This document shows, in pieces, positions 44,865 through 59,100 of a stretch of 64,000 nucleotides of DNA. A program made the position numbers and the translations under genes. The stretch is taken from assembly GCA_020310875.1 (NCBI GenBank), contig CM035407.1:202192153-202256152 (forward strand). The letters run 5' to 3'. The stretch comes from Ceratopteris richardii. Taxonomy: Eukaryota > Streptophyta > Polypodiopsida > Polypodiales > Pteridaceae. The notes under the pieces are model-generated. The model was given only the letters and a program-made list of their open reading frames with translations, made no database searches and was not told the origin of the DNA. Numbering within the stretch: position 1 is the first letter of the stretch; each line of letters begins with the position of its first letter.

Positions 44865-46945
44865 TTAACCCAATGATCCTTGTACAACCACGTTGCTGAT
44901 TCTTTGATACCAATCACTTGTTCCTTTTGAGTTCCTTTGTATGTGTGTTCTTGTCTTTAATTTAGTGTCATCCGGAGTACTTGAATCTGTCGTACTTGAT
45001 GTTCTTTGTCCACTTAGTTAAGGTTCTTTTCCCTTAAGTTGTCCCTTGACTGCAATTTAACCTATCCTTGAACTTGAGAAGTTAGAGGCGCTTAGAACTT
45101 GAGTACTCCTATCGTACCCCTAGTCAATCAGGACATCTACTCACACTTAGCCTAAGCTAAGAATAGATTGAGGGGGTTGAGAGATGTTCCAACCTCAAGT
45201 CGCTCCTCCTTGCTATGCTTGTTTGCCCAGGAAGCGCGTTCCCAAGTTGCCACACAATGGCACTTGCGTTGATTCCTCCAAAAGCTCTCTACGATCCTGT
45301 AAACATTCCAATTTAGCACAAGTTTTTAACACATAATTGACAAACAATTTGATATAGACACTTTTAATGACCCGTGTTCCCCCTTTTGTATTGCCAAAAA
45401 ACATTTTCTCTAGAGCTCCCTTGGTGTACCTACCCCTCAGAGGGTCAACTCCAAAATATCCTATCTGAAAATCAACCCACTATTCTTATAAAACCAACGC
45501 ACTATTCACCACGAGCTTTCTGACAAGCCCTAGAGCTCAAAAAACGGATTTCATATGAAAAAGTTATGAGAGTTCAGGGTTCAGGGGGGTAAAACAGACA
45601 ATCAAGACCTTTCAGGAGTTTAGTGCAATTTTTTAAGGCCTTTGTAAGTGTATGAATAATTGAGCATGCAAATGTACCCAAAATTTAGCCTAAATTTTCA
45701 AAAAATTACCCCTTTATTTTTTGCCAAAAATGTGTGTCTATCATGATAGATGGTGTTTGTCGTCATAGACACTAGTTGTCGCGTGGGCTGTTTGTCACGA
45801 TAGACGGTGTCTATCGTGATAGACGGGGTCTAAGGGTCATGTCTACCGCGATAGATGGGTGTTTGTCGCGATAGACGGGTGTTTGTCGCGATAGACGCTG
45901 TCTGTTGTCTATCGTGGGCCTGTCTGTTGCGATAGACGGTGTCTGTTGCGATAGATGGTGTTTGTCGCGATAGATGAGGTCTATCGTCTGTCGTGGTTTG
46001 GTCTATCGCGATAGAAAGTGTCTATCGCGATAGATGGTGTTTGTCGCGGGGTCCTATCTGTCGTGATAGACGGTGTCTGTCACGATAGACTGAGTCTGTC
46101 GTCTGTCGCGCTTTTGGTCTGTCGCAAAAGATGGGTCTCTGTCACGATAGACGTTGTCTATCATCTGTCATGGGCCTGTCTATTGCGATAGACGATGTCT
46201 GTCGCGATAGACGGTCTCTATCGTGGTTCTCTGTCTGTCGCGATAGACATGTGTCTGTCATGATAGACTAAGTCTGTCGTCTGTCGTGGTTTTGGTCTGC
46301 CACGATAGACGGTGTCTGTCGCGATAGACGGGGTCTATCGTGGTTCTCTGTCTATCGCGATAGACGGGTGTCTATCGTGATAGACGGCCTGTGTCGTGGG
46401 GTGTTGTCTGTCGCGATAGATGATGTTTGTCGCGATAGACGGGTGTCTATCGTGATAGATTGAAAAAATGCAAATTTTTTAGAAACTTCTAGTGATTTGG
46501 AGTGCTCTAATGGTGTAGGTTATCGTGCCTAGCATGCATTCACAAAATATTAAGTTTTTCTGTCTGTCGCGATAGACAGAGGTCGTCGTCCCGGGACTTG
46601 TGCAGAGTTTTCTCGTACCTACGCAAGCTGCTAGAGATGATGGTACAACTAGATCGTGTAGCAAAAGCTCAGAAAACACGCAAAAACAAATAGCATGCAA
46701 GCTCTCTCTTGCTCTCTCTCACAAATGAAATGAGCAAAATGAGGTTTGGAGGGGAATATGACCAAAAAACTGAATTTTTTGTGACGATGGAGATGGAGGT
46801 GGGATATGGTGAGGATGTGATGGTGAAGATGGTGATGCAAAAAGAAGAAAAAATGAAGAAATATAAGGAAAAGAAAGGATATTACCTATGACTCCAATGT
46901 CTCAATTCTACGTCTTACCATCACACGCTCGTCCTCAAAGCTCTC
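44865..46945 (-). other. gypsy-A2 untranslated leader
   Basis: About 2.1 kb between gag and PBS. 44865-45730 is unique-looking leader with no conserved ORF. 45733-46577 is the palindromic array. 46590-46945 is purine-rich on the plus strand, equivalent to the T/C-rich start of the gypsy-A1 leader. Confidence 0.75.
45733..46577 (-). repeat. Degenerate palindromic array, core GTCTATCGCGATAGAC
   Basis: About 845 bp built from TGTCTATCGCGATAGACGG-type units, many changed by one base (GTCTGTCGCGATAGAC, CATGATAGAC). More than a dozen CGCGATAGA copies are seen. It occupies the same place (between PBS and gag) as the gypsy-A1 array and shares the TATCGCGATA core, but has different flanking arms. Confidence 0.9.
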
Positions 46946-46963
46946 TCCCCGACAACGGCGCCA
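46946..46963 (-). other. gypsy-A2 primer-binding site (tRNA-Asp)
   Basis: The minus strand reads TGGCGCCGTTGTCGGGGA, one transition from the gypsy-A1 PBS, spaced by AATT from the LTR. Confidence 0.9.
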
Positions 46964-46967
46964 AATT

Positions 46968-47506
46968 TGGTGTCACTCTAGCACAATGGCAAGTACCAAC
47001 GTGAGGAGATCCGCCTCATAATTGTCAATCCGTGGAGACATGAGGACCACACACGCACACAAGGCAAGAACAAGGAGAGGAACAATGGAGTTCTTTGCTT
47101 TAGTCAAAAAGTCTCTTACATAAGCTCAATTCACTAACAATCCAACCCCAAAACTGAGCTCTCTAGCTCTTTTTATAGTTTTTTGACTAGCTTTGGCCTT
47201 GTGCAGACCTAGTGTCGGACCTAGTTAAAAATCAGGTTCTAGAGCCTATTTGAGGGCTCAAACGAAATCTAAAAATTATGAAAATTGGTATGTAGCTAAT
47301 TCTAACCCTCCTCAAGCTCGAGGACTCCCCGTCTTGAACAAAATGGAGTCTATTCTACCAAAAACAGGATTTACAATGTGTGTGTAGTGATGAAAATCAC
47401 TTGAGTTGGAAATAGTATATGGACAAAATGATTGGGCCTTGTTGCCATATTGTGCATGACTGCTCCGTTGTGCATGTATGATCTTCTTATGACTTATATG
47501 CCAACA
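46968..47506 (-). repeat. gypsy-A2 5' LTR
   Basis: 539 bp; starts TGTTGGCA at 47506 and ends GACACCA at 46968. It aligns with the gypsy-A1 LTR across the TATA region and the terminal 100 bp. It lacks part of the GT-rich microsatellite and diverges in U3. Confidence 0.85.
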
Positions 47507-50500
47507 TTAAGTCAGACCGACGAAGCCTTAGATCATCAGAAGCAAGTGTAGGAACTACTACACATTCGTGGGCCCAACAATTGAATAACTATCCTTACGA
47601 GTTGATCTTGGATACTAGTGAATCCAAAATGTCCTTTAGCACGGAAAGACCAGAAAGAGGGTTAAACATAGCATATTTGTAAAGACCTAAAGGACCCTAT
47701 AGAACTCAATTGGAATATGTCCGAACCAACCACTTAGGTGCTCCCATCTATGAGGATGGTTTGCAAAGACAAGTGGTGCAAATGCACAATCCTAATCAAC
47801 CCATTGGATTGGAACGTCCAATGGTGAAATTGGAGAGAGACGCTTACATAGACAAAGAAGGAACAATGTACATTATAAGTACTCAGCCAAATCATACCAA
47901 GTTTGGTGTAGTTCAGCCAGAGAATGAAGCGAGAACACAAGGAAAAGAACCATTAGGAGAAGAACCGAGGACACCAAGAGGGAAATCTATACTGACAAGA
48001 GTATTAATCCCAGATTGGATCCCTCGGGATAATAGAAGCATAGAGTTGTTTTTGAATAAGGAAAATGATGAAGCATTTTGGAGGTACAAAATGGAACAAC
48101 CTAGTGAGGTAGGCTCCATTATGATTTACAAATTCAAGGACCCAGATACTTCGGGAAAGGCTGTATACCTGGATGATACTTCAAAACGAATATTTGTAGT
48201 ACCAGACCACGCAAGAAATACCTACACATGGAGAGGTGATTTAGTCTTCACTCCATCTCAAACAAATGTAAACACGAGCCACCAAGGTGCTGGAACATCA
48301 ACACTCCATGGTACTCAAAGAGAGAAGAACAAAGAAAGACCAGAAGTAAGTTTCACTCATCCGATAGGGAGAGATAGAACTACCATGGATGCCGATAGAG
48401 TGGAAAGACAAAGAGAACCTAGAATACCAGGTGGTAGAGATGATTTTCCTCTACCTAGACCATGAGAACGCCCAAGGGTACTAAAACCCACTCAGTTAGT
48501 AAAGTCCATGAAAAACTACTTTGATGGGACAGGAGATCCATATGATCATGTTGCAGAATCTAAGCAAGTATTAAGAGCACAGCAGGTAGAAGAGATGTTT
48601 ACGCAATACAATGCATTTGGGCTAACATTAAAGAACACGGCTTTAACTTGGTTCCAACCATTGCAACAGAGGCAATTTAGGGATATCCATCACTTGTTAG
48701 AGTCTTTCATCACATAATTCTCTAAAAGTGGAATCAAGCATGATACATCTTCGTTAATTCATAGCTTCAAACAGGCCCCTCAAGAAACAATTAGACTAGC
48801 AGGACGTAGGTTTAGACAATATGTTGAGAGATGCCCAATGCAAGAGTTACCCTCTCAGGCCAAGAAAGTGTCCTTGTTTTTAGACGGCCTCTTGAACTCT
48901 AAACTACACTCCTATGTATACTTGAAGGAACCCAGAACGCTAGAGCAATGTATGAGAATTTGTATAGACATTGAGGACATCTAGGAGATGAGTTGGAACT
49001 CTCAAAGGTCTATAAGGACTCAGATTATTCACCCCTAGCATCCTCAAAACTTTATAGCTCGATAGAAGACCTAGCAGAAAAAGTGGCCCAGAAACTAGGA
49101 GTTTCTAGCAAACAGATGCCTAGGTTTACAACAAACAAGCGTTGTTACACCTATGGTGGTGATCATATGGCAAACGTGTGTCCCAATGCAACACAACCGC
49201 AAGCCAACCCTAGTGGCCAATACTGTACAATTGAGAGATGATACACGAATCACACGGCCCAAGACTGCCCATACAATAAAAGTAGTATGATAGAACTACC
49301 CATAAGCATACCCACAACCAGGTAGGTATTAAGGTCAGTACAATGCTCAGCCTCATTACTATAGGCCTCCTTAGAACTATCCTTATCAGGCTCAATAGAG
49401 ACCTCAACCTATTTTAGCTCAGCAGCCACCCCCACCATCTAATGTCATCCCAGTCAAATACGCTGCTGTAGAAGAGAACCTCAATAGGGCTTTTGTGCCT
49501 TCTTCACCCTTGATCACAGAAAGTGACCCTAATTCTAACAGTTTTGACTCTACTCACGTAGATAGGCCACCCGCATATTATACAGAGTCACCAAAACACG
49601 TGGAAACATATCAATACGATAGTCCACCATTGGAACCCAGTTGGGAGCCCAATTATGCTAATGTGATGTATACCAACCCTAATCCGTGGCCCCAGTTGAG
49701 ACAGCCAAGACCACAGGGCCCTAGAAGACCATGTTTTAGGTGCCAAGGAGATCATTTCATAAAGGATTTTCCACATCCTCCGATAACAGGACAGTCACAA
49801 CACTATAACATACAAGGTTTTTGTGTTGAGTGTGGTAAAGAGCATGTTATCAAAGATTGTCCAAAGAACCCTGCGAATGCTTTAAAAGTGACACCGATCA
49901 ATGTGATAGGTATTGTAAACAACGTAGATGGATCCAACCCTACATATGTGCCTATCCAAGCTATCACAAGAGCCCAAGCGCTCTTACAGAATCAATAGCT
50001 TAATCCTGTGAAATTAACCGGAATTAGTGAAGTTGGAGAATCTAGTAGTAAAAAGACAAAATCTTGGAAAGATTCCAGAGAAGGAATTAAGAGAAAGTGG
50101 AGTAAAAAGATAACTAAGTTGGAAGGTAGTTTAAAAGAATTGAGAGCCAAAATCCTAGAATTGACTTCTCAAGAATCGAATCAGGAGAACCCAGCTCAGA
50201 GACCAGGATCAGTTTTAGCTGAACCCATGCCAGAAAACCTAGACATGATGTTTCGTGCATATCATGCTAGATTAAAGGAAGGACCTCAGATAGCTAAAAT
50301 GAGTAAGAATTATCCGAGAGAAGATTTAGAAATTGAGAGAACCAAACTTTGCATGAAGATGGTAGAATTAGCACAAACTATGTTTGAAGACTCTCGTTAT
50401 CTCAATTGGAATAACATGTCCAAACCTGAATTACACTTTCAAGGACTACTGAAGAGGTTAGAATACTTGATTGATAGCAAGGAAAAAAAGAATCAGCATA

Positions 50501-53500
50501 GGAACCCTATTGTCTCGGAGACACAAGAAAGGAATGCATCATCCCTATCTCAAGTGCCAATTATAGAAGTTGAGGACAACCTATCTTCCCTACATAAGTA
50601 TTCACATGAAGTTCTAAGAGAAATTCAAGAAGAGAAGTGGAGAAAAGAACAAGGAACCCATCCTCCTATTCAAGAAATAGACGACTTGCAAGAGCAATTT
50701 CCCCAAGACATCCCCTCTATCTATGATGAACTAGAGGAAGAAGAACTGAGTGAACACACGAATTTTGGATCCAATTCTTTGCAAGAATTACTTTAGTTCA
50801 CAAGAACTTGGGAAGCCAAGTCTATTAACATGAGAGCACCCACGATACTAGTGAGGAATGAAGAATTAGAAATCCCTAGAAACACAGAGGTGATAAAGAA
50901 CACCAAAGTACAGTGCCATCTCACTCGAGAGGAGTTCTTGAAGCTTAAACCAAAATTGTTGAGACATGTAGCAAACCAATTCCCTGAGCATGCTACTACT
51001 CCCTCACAAATAGGATCGCACAAGAAGGTTCCAGAGATGCCCGTAGAAAGTATTGGAGATGTAAGCGGAGAGGAAGGTAACACTTATCTTCCAATAACAC
51101 ATCACGACTACACCACCAAAGCCATCTTAGATTTAGGAGCCGGAGTAGCCATCGCTACTACTGCTCTATGGAAACATTCGGGTAAGCCAGCAATAAGACC
51201 CACCAGGATGAAGCTACAAATGGTTAATGGACATATAGAAAAACCATTAGGCTTACTCGAAGGCATATCTCTCACCACTTGTGGTGTAGAGTTCGAGAAT
51301 ACTTTCGCCATTTGTGATTTTGGAAAAAATCATGCTTGCGAGATGATTTTAGGATGACCATTCATGCGTCAGTTGCAAATCGTACAAGATTGGGGAACTA
51401 ATTCTTTGTACTTGCAATATTTAGGAGTAACTACTAAAGTCAATATTAAAGACTATTCCCGTCAAGATCTACCCCCAATACAATGGAATACCATCCATAA
51501 GACACAAGAGGAAATAGAGTTGGTACACTCATTGGAATCAAACCCCTCATGGTTGCACGAGGATACTCATCTATGGATGTGTAAAGTAGCAAAACAAGAG
51601 GAAGAACAATTAGAAGCCAGGACTTTAGGTTCAGCACAACATCCACAAACCCTTCAAGACCCAGCTTACGCACCTATAGTATTTCTAGATGAGGAATTCG
51701 AGCCTCATGGTTGGGTAGAAATTTTAGCCACGATGAACATTGTGGTGAATGAAGAACAATGGACCCCTCATTGTGATGAAGACGATTATGACATTTCCAT
51801 TTTGATGATTAAACCTATTGAGGAAGACTTTATCCTAAAAGAATGCATGGATGTGAACCAAGAACATGACGAGAGTGATGACGAGGACCTAGAATCCATC
51901 ATCATGGAACCCTTTTGTTCCACAGAGGAGGAATATCTTTATTTTGTAGAAGCCAAAATCTGTGAAGAGGAAAAGGAAATTCCAATGGAACAACTTGAGC
52001 CATCCCTACAAGATACAGAGAGCAAACAAAAGAAGAGAAAGAAATCACCTAAGATAGAAGAAGAAGAAGAACCACTCATGGAAGTACCGGAGAACTTCAA
52101 GAAGTATGAAATAGAAGATAGAAGAATCATGGTACGAATGCCTAAAAGAAAAGCTTATGTTCGAGAACTATATGATAACCGAGAGAAAACCAAAAAAATC
52201 ATAGTCACCATAGAAGGAGAAGAAGAAAAATGTACATACATTGGGCATGATTTGATGAATGAAGAAGAAGAAGATTTAGTTGCCCTATTGCGAGAATATA
52301 GAGATGTGTTTGCTTGGAGTTACAAAGACCTGAAAGGAGTAGATCCAGATATATGCTCCCATAGAATCCCTATGACTCCAGATGCAAAGCCTACGAAACA
52401 GAAACCATATACGTACAATGATAACTATGCTGCCAAGATTAAAGAAGAAATAGATCATTTGATAGAAGCAAGATTCATTTACGAAATTGAGCATACTGAA
52501 TGGGTATCCCCCATTGTGGTCATGCCCAAGAAGAATTGGAAAATTGCGTATGTGTATTAACCTTAAAAAAGTTAATGCGGCCACAATCAAAGAGAGTTAT
52601 CCTCTTCCTATCACGAAACATTTATTGGAAAGAGTTACGGGCAAGGAATTCTAGAGCTTTCTTGATGGTTTCTCAGACTATAATCAAGTAGCCATTGCAC
52701 CAGAAGACCAACACAAGACATCTTTTGACACAGAATGGGGCATATTTGCATTTCGTGTAATGCCATTTGGGCTCACAAATGCACCTGCCACTTTCCAGTG
52801 ACTCATGTGTCATGTTTTCAAGGAATCCTTACGCAAGAATTTGGAAGTTTATGTCGATGACATATGTGCACATTTGAATATGAGGCAGACTCATATCCCA
52901 GAACTAAGGCAAGTGTTTGACAAATGTCGAGAATATCAGGTATGTCTGAACCCAGAAAAGTGTGTTTTCATGGTCAAACAAGGCAAAACTCTAAGACACA
53001 GTGTCAAAGAACAGAATCTCTACAGATGAAGAAAAAGTGAGAGTAATAGTAGATCTACCTAGACCAAATACTGCAAAAGAGGTACAGCCATTTATGTGTC
53101 ATTGTGGTTATTACAGACGATTCATACACATGTATGCAATCATAGCCAAGCCTCTGTACTCTCTTTTGACCAAGTTTGAATGGACAGATGAGTGTGAGAA
53201 TTCATTCAATGAACTCAAATGACGCTTGTGCTCAACACCTATATTGACAACCCCAGATTGGAGTAAGCCATTCAATGTACATGTGGATGCATCCAACTAT
53301 GCCATAGGATGTGTGTTGGCACAACCCACGAATGAAGGTAATATAGATCTCCCCATAGCTTACACGAGAAGACAATTGAATGTAGCAAAAAGAAATTACA
53401 CCGCTACGGAACGAGAAGGATTAGGAATGATCTACGCAGTAAAGAAATTCAGGCATTATCTATTGGCAAATAAGTTCAAGTTCTTTACGGATCATCAACC

Positions 53501-55082
53501 ATTATTGTACTTAGTCAATAAGCCATGTAACACAGGACGGTTGATATGCTGGTTTCTATTACTCATGGAGTATGACTTTGAAGTAGTAGTCAGGAAGGGA
53601 AAAACCCATCTCAGAGCTGACCACCTCTCAAGATTAACCACAGGAGAAGCTCCTCAAGGAATAGTGGATGAATTACCTGATGCATATTTGTTTAACCTTG
53701 AGATAGTATCGGAATGGGCTAAGCCTATTGTCCTATTCTCACATATGGACCCAAGAATCCTAGGATAAGGATCAAGGAAGGAGAGATTACCAAGTCACAA
53801 AGATATCAAATAATAGCAGGAAGTATATATAAACAGGATAATCAAAAGATTCTTGCTTGTTGTGTAGATGAATCAGAACATGCGAATTGGTTGCAATTAG
53901 CACATGTAGGTGCATTAAAGCAACATCACTCAAAATATCATCCATTGTAGACTCTACATAGACTAGGAGTATATTGGCCTTCGATGGAAGCAGATGTCTA
54001 CAAGTTGTGCAGAGAATGCCCTGTTTGTTGTGAAAGACCACCAGTAGAACATGCTACATTATACCATATGTCTCTCACACCAGAATGGAGTGAACCATTA
54101 GTGAAGTACTTGAGGACAAAAGCATTCCCTCAAGGAATGACCTTAGCACGACATTGCAGTCTAGAGCACGAAGCTCAAGACTATTCACTTATTGGCGGCA
54201 ATCTATACAAACGAGGATGAGATGGATACTTAAGACAATGTGTTCATGAGAATGAGTACTTGAATGTACTAGAGACTGCACACCAAGGTGTTGCAAGAGG
54301 TCATTTTGGACCAGATAGGATAATTAAAGCCATCCTCTTTGTAGGATTATGGTGGCCCACTCTTCACATGGATGAACATACCTATGTAAAGAGATGTGAT
54401 GTGTGCCAGAGAACTCAGTTTCCTACTCGCAAAGATGAAATGCCATTGAAACCCATGATGGGAGGACGTGCATTTTCTAAGTGGGGTATAGACTTTGTAG
54501 GACCTATTAACCCCCCTGCAAAACGTACACATGCAGAATACATTATTGTAACGATGAATTATCTTACCAAATGGCTAGAGACCAAGGCCACAAAAAAGAA
54601 TGATGCACACACGACTGCAAAATTCTTATTTGAAAATGTCTTTACGAGATATGGACTGCCTATAGAGTTAGTGAGCGATCGAGGAACTCACTTTCTAAAC
54701 CAAGTCATTGAATATTTGTTACAGGATTTTATGGTGATTCACGAGAAATTTGCACCATATCATCCTCAGACCAATGGCCAAGCAGAAAGCACTAACAAGA
54801 TCCTTTGTAACGTACTGACAAAACTCATGAACAACAAACGTTCAGATTGGGACAAATAGTTACATCATGTTGTTTGGACATATCGAGTGGCCTACAAGAC
54901 CATACTCAATGCAACTCCCTTTCAAATGGTTTTTGGTCAGAATGTTGTGCTTCCTTTGGACTTCTTGATACGGACCCTTAAGGTTTCACAAGAACATCAG
55001 TGGACCGGCCATGAATTATCATCAAGGATAATGGACTTGGAATGATTAGGAGAAACTAGGCTGAAAGTGGCAGTAGGTATAT
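47507..55082 (+). pseudogene. gypsy-A3 gag-pol, N-terminal and central part
   Basis: Gag core at 48508-48717 (MKNYFDGTGDPYDHVAE) with stops at 47682, 48463 and 48715. Knuckles CYMCGGD-type at about 49140 (second Cys region altered), CFRCQGDHFIKDF (last Cys lost) and CVECGKEHVIKDC. Retropepsin 1 reads DLGAG (Ser to Leu) near 51130. RT is at 52300-53030 with a 1-nt insertion near 52545 and YVDDICAHL. RNase H has HVDASNYAIGC near 53280. The first H2C2 finger ends CRECPVC near 54010, and the second (AHQGVARGHF ... RCDVCQ) is at 54280-54410. Integrase core at 54480-54860 has GIDFVGPI, VSDRGTHF and NGQAEST. Confidence 0.87.
55078..55082. repeat. TSD TATAT of copia-E, left copy
   Basis: TATAT precedes the LTR and recurs at 61457-61461. 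Removing copia-E rejoins gypsy-A3 to match gypsy-A1 at the AAAGIYAAKKRQKAY segment. Confidence 0.88.
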
Positions 55083-56128
55083 TGATGGAGAGTGTTAATC
55101 TCCAAAAGAACAACCTACTCTTGAATTTAGAACACCTCTATATTAAGAGTAAGTCAAAACCTTCACCAATTTAAGCTATCAATGACCAAATATCAATTTC
55201 TTGACTAAAACTGTGAAGAAGGAATTTCCTCAGAAAGTCTGCTGCATAGATCTTGCTCATTGACTGAGTAAATGTGTAAAGTTTTTTATGAAACTTTGCA
55301 CAAGGTGTCGCCTAAAGATTGTGCACCTTCTCCAAGTCGAATTACTTCAAAAGGTTCAGTAGATCTTGAGAAATCTACTTACCAAGTCAGCTATGTCTAA
55401 ATCTGCACTTCTGAGAAGTCGATTTGGACACCCCTAACTTCTTAACTTTAATTCTCTCAGTATAGAATCTGTTTAAACAAATGCTTCTAGCCACGAGTAG
55501 CTTACCTTCCAACTTAAAGATTAAGTGCTTACTTGCAAAAAACTTTAAACTGTGGAGTGAGAAATGATCAAATCATTAAGATCAAAATTTGCGCCTGTTT
55601 TAGGAACCAGTGAGTACTTTCTCACATGTAAATGTTCCTACACACAATTCTCTTAGCCTGATCACAATTAGACTCTCAAACTCTAGCCATAGATTAATTA
55701 ACTATGGACTTAGATATCTCCAAAAGGAATTCACAAAAGATCTATCACACAGGGAGAAAACACAGAAACATCGGGTGCAATTTTTCCTTCTATTTCTCAG
55801 AAATTTACAACTGAGTGAGAATGGAGAGTTCAACTCACTTCACACATGTCTAATAACATTTTCTACTTCTCAATACACTAATCTCATGATCTCCTATTGT
55901 CTCTCCTTGTCTTCTCTCTTTGCCCCGACATTTTCAAAAGTATTTATAGGCAATTATGTACAGACTTATATCAAAGCATAAGTATAAGTAACCTATGTCT
56001 TAACTAATCTACATATGTGTACATGTCTTTCACTCTGTGAATGTATCCATCTTCTTTGCTTCAAAACTTGATCTCATCTCCATCCTTTGTTCTTCAAATC
56101 TTCAATTGGTGATTGGTCTGCACCAACA
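55083..56128 (-). repeat. copia-E 3' LTR
   Basis: 1,046 bp; on the minus strand TGTTGGTGCAGA to CTCCATCA, with a CTATAAATAC box near 55940. It differs from the 5' LTR at about a dozen sites and by one A in a run near 55735. Confidence 0.93.
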
Positions 56129-56139
56129 GCTCCCCCTCA
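56129..56139 (-). other. copia-E polypurine tract
   Basis: The minus strand reads TGAGGGGGAGC next to the 3' LTR. Confidence 0.8.
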
Positions 56140-59100
56140 ATCATCAATTGAGGTTTCTCTTATCTTCTTTATACCTGCCATGTCTTTAAACTTCTGTAGC
56201 TTTGGTCCATCCAAGCTCTTTGTAAGCATATCAGCTATCTGATCTTTTGTTGAAGTATGTATGACTTCAATCTCCTTATTCATCACCTTGTCTCTTAGAA
56301 AGTGATACTGTATCTCAATATGTTTAGTCCTGGCATGAAAAACAGGATTAGCAGCTAGATATAATGAACTCATGTTATCACCATAAATGATAGGTATGCT
56401 CTGTATAGTATCAAAACTCTTCATGAGAGTCTTAAGCCAAATCACTTCTTTTGCTGCTTCAACCATGCCTTTGTATTCTGCTTCTGTAGATGACAAAGCA
56501 ACTGTATGTTGCTTCTTTGAGCACCAGGACATTAACTTATCTCCCACATAACACATGTATCCATAGGTTGATCTTCTATCATCTGGATTACCTGCCCAAT
56601 CTGCATCACTATAGATCTTGATGTTTGTATCTGATGTGAACCCATAATACAAACCTTCTTTGAGTGTACCCTTAATGTACCTCAACACTCTTTGACCTGC
56701 AATCCAATGCTCTTTCCTAGGACAATGCATGAATTGAGACAAAACCCCTACTGCATATGATAAATCAGGTCTAGTTAAAGTAGCATAGATAAGACTACCA
56801 ACCAAACTCTGATATTGTCTCATGTCCTTGAATTCTTCACCTCCAAATTTACTCAATTTGTGATTCACCTCCATTGGTGTAGGTGCTACCCTGCAATCAT
56901 CCATTTTAAACTTGATTAACAAGTTCTTCAAATACCTTTCTTGGGTCACAAATACTCCATGTTGAGTATATGTAATCTTCATGCCCAAGAAGTATGACAA
57001 GTCTCCCAAGTCACTTATTTTGAACTCCTTTTCCATTTGCTTCTTTAGTCTTTGTATTCCTTCCTCATCTGTACCTGTAAGGATTATATCATCAACATAT
57101 ATGCACATGTATATGAAACCATTATCACTTGCTTTGACAAGCAAGCTACTATCTGCTTTAGACACCTGAAATCCAAGTTCTTTCAAGAACTTTACAAGTC
57201 TATAATTCCATGCCCTTGGGGCCTGCTTCAAGCCATACAAAGCTCTCTTGAGCTTGCACACATGATCTGGATACCTCTTATCTCTGAACCCTTGAGGTTG
57301 CTCCATGAATACATCATCTGAAATATAACCATTCAAAAAAGCATTTTTTACATCAAGTTGACATAACTTCCAACCTTTACATGCAGCAATTGCTATAAGT
57401 GTCCTAATGGTTGTCATCTTTGCCACAGGACTATAAGTCTCATCATAGTCAACACCATATGTCTGAGCAAACCCTTTGACAACAAGTCTAGCTTTGTACC
57501 TAGACACACTTCCATCTGCAAATCTTTTTGTCTTATAAACCAACTTACATCCAATGATCTTCTGACTATTTGGTTTTGGAACCAAATCCCATGTTTGATT
57601 CTCCAACAATGCATCATATTCTTCCTGCATAGCTTTCTCCCAATTTTCTTTACCTTTTGCCTCTTCATATGTAGAAGGGTCTTCATCTGCTTTAATCATG
57701 TAAGCATAATCTTTGGTAGCCAAAAATGAAGTATCATAGCTATACCTTGTAGGTTGCCATTTGTTTCTTGTAGACCTCCTAAGTTCTCCACTTCTTGAGG
57801 TTTCTGGTTCTTCATATTCAGTATCAAATCTTGGTGTTTCTTCCACTTCAACCTGCACTTCATTATTCTCTTCTTCATCAATTATTTGAACCTTTGACTT
57901 ACCTTTCCTTTGGCTCACAACCTCTTCATTATCTGTATTAATATTGATAGTACCTGCATACCAAGTACCTTGCTCATCAAATGTAACATCTTTTGATACA
58001 AGAAAATGTTTTGTGGATGGATTCCACAACCTGTATCCCATCTGCTTATCATCATAACCAATAAACACATATTTTTCAGCTTTAGGTTCCAATTTGTGCC
58101 TTAATTGTGATGGCACATATGCATAGGCCAAACATCCAAATACTTTGCAATGATCTAGTGTAGGTCTCTTACCCCATCATCATGGACCTTGCAAACTCAA
58201 CAAGAGTTCTATTTCTCCTTTCTGCTACACCATTTTGTTGAGGAGAGTACCTGCAAGTAACTTCCCTTTTTATACCTGCATCCCACAAGTAATTACTGAA
58301 TTCATTAGAGAAATACTCTCCCCCTCCATCTGACCTTAGTCTTTTCAACTTATATCCTGTAATTCTTTCTGCATATGCATGATAGTGTTTAAATGTATTA
58401 AACACTTCTGACTTATCTTTGATCACATATATAGTGATCCATCTAGTAGCATCATCAACATAAATCACATAATATCTTGACCCATTTATACTGAAATCCT
58501 TTGATGGTCCCCACACATCTGTATGTACCAACTCAAGCTTCTCTGAGTACATAAAACCATGCTTGGAGTAGGGTTGCTTATGAGCCTTACCTAATTGACA
58601 TGCCTCACATATGTATGTCATATGTTGAGCTGCAACATTAGGCAGACCAAGCACTGAACCATTGTTAATCATGTCTTTAATACCTCTTTCATTGAAATGT
58701 CCAAGCCTCTTATGCCAAAGATCTAACTCAAAGATCTTATGCCCTCCATATGTGAACATGGCATGACCAATATTACCTTGAATCTTCAATGTGAACAATC
58801 TTCCTTCTTTTTTCCCTGAAACAATTTGTTTATACCCATTGCTAGGGTCTTCCACAAACACTCCTTCATTAGTGAACCTTACTTCATAACCTTTTTCCAC
58901 AATTTGTCCTACACTTATCAAATTCTTAGGAATTGTAGGAACATACAAGACCTTACTCAATAAGGTGCTTCCATCCTTGGCCTTCACTGATCCAATTGAC
59001 TTCACATTGTGCTTTGTGTTGTCACCTGTTTGAACAACATGATTAGATACCTTATTCTCCAAATCAATCATCAAGGCTATATTACCACTCAGGTGATTGC

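Larger units (their letters stand above)
31424..47506 (-). mobile_element. gypsy-A2, decayed relative of gypsy-A1, split by copia-D
   Basis: Right to left: 5' LTR (46968-47506), PBS, leader with palindromic array, broken gag-pol (44864 to 40396, then 34127 to 31424). The 3' UTR, polypurine tract and 3' LTR are missing on the left, where gypsy-B begins. Domain order matches gypsy-A1, including the second retropepsin and WVPK tail. Its LTR abuts gypsy-A3 sequence near codon 9-10 of that copy's gag, so it inserted into a member of its own family. Confidence 0.87.
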
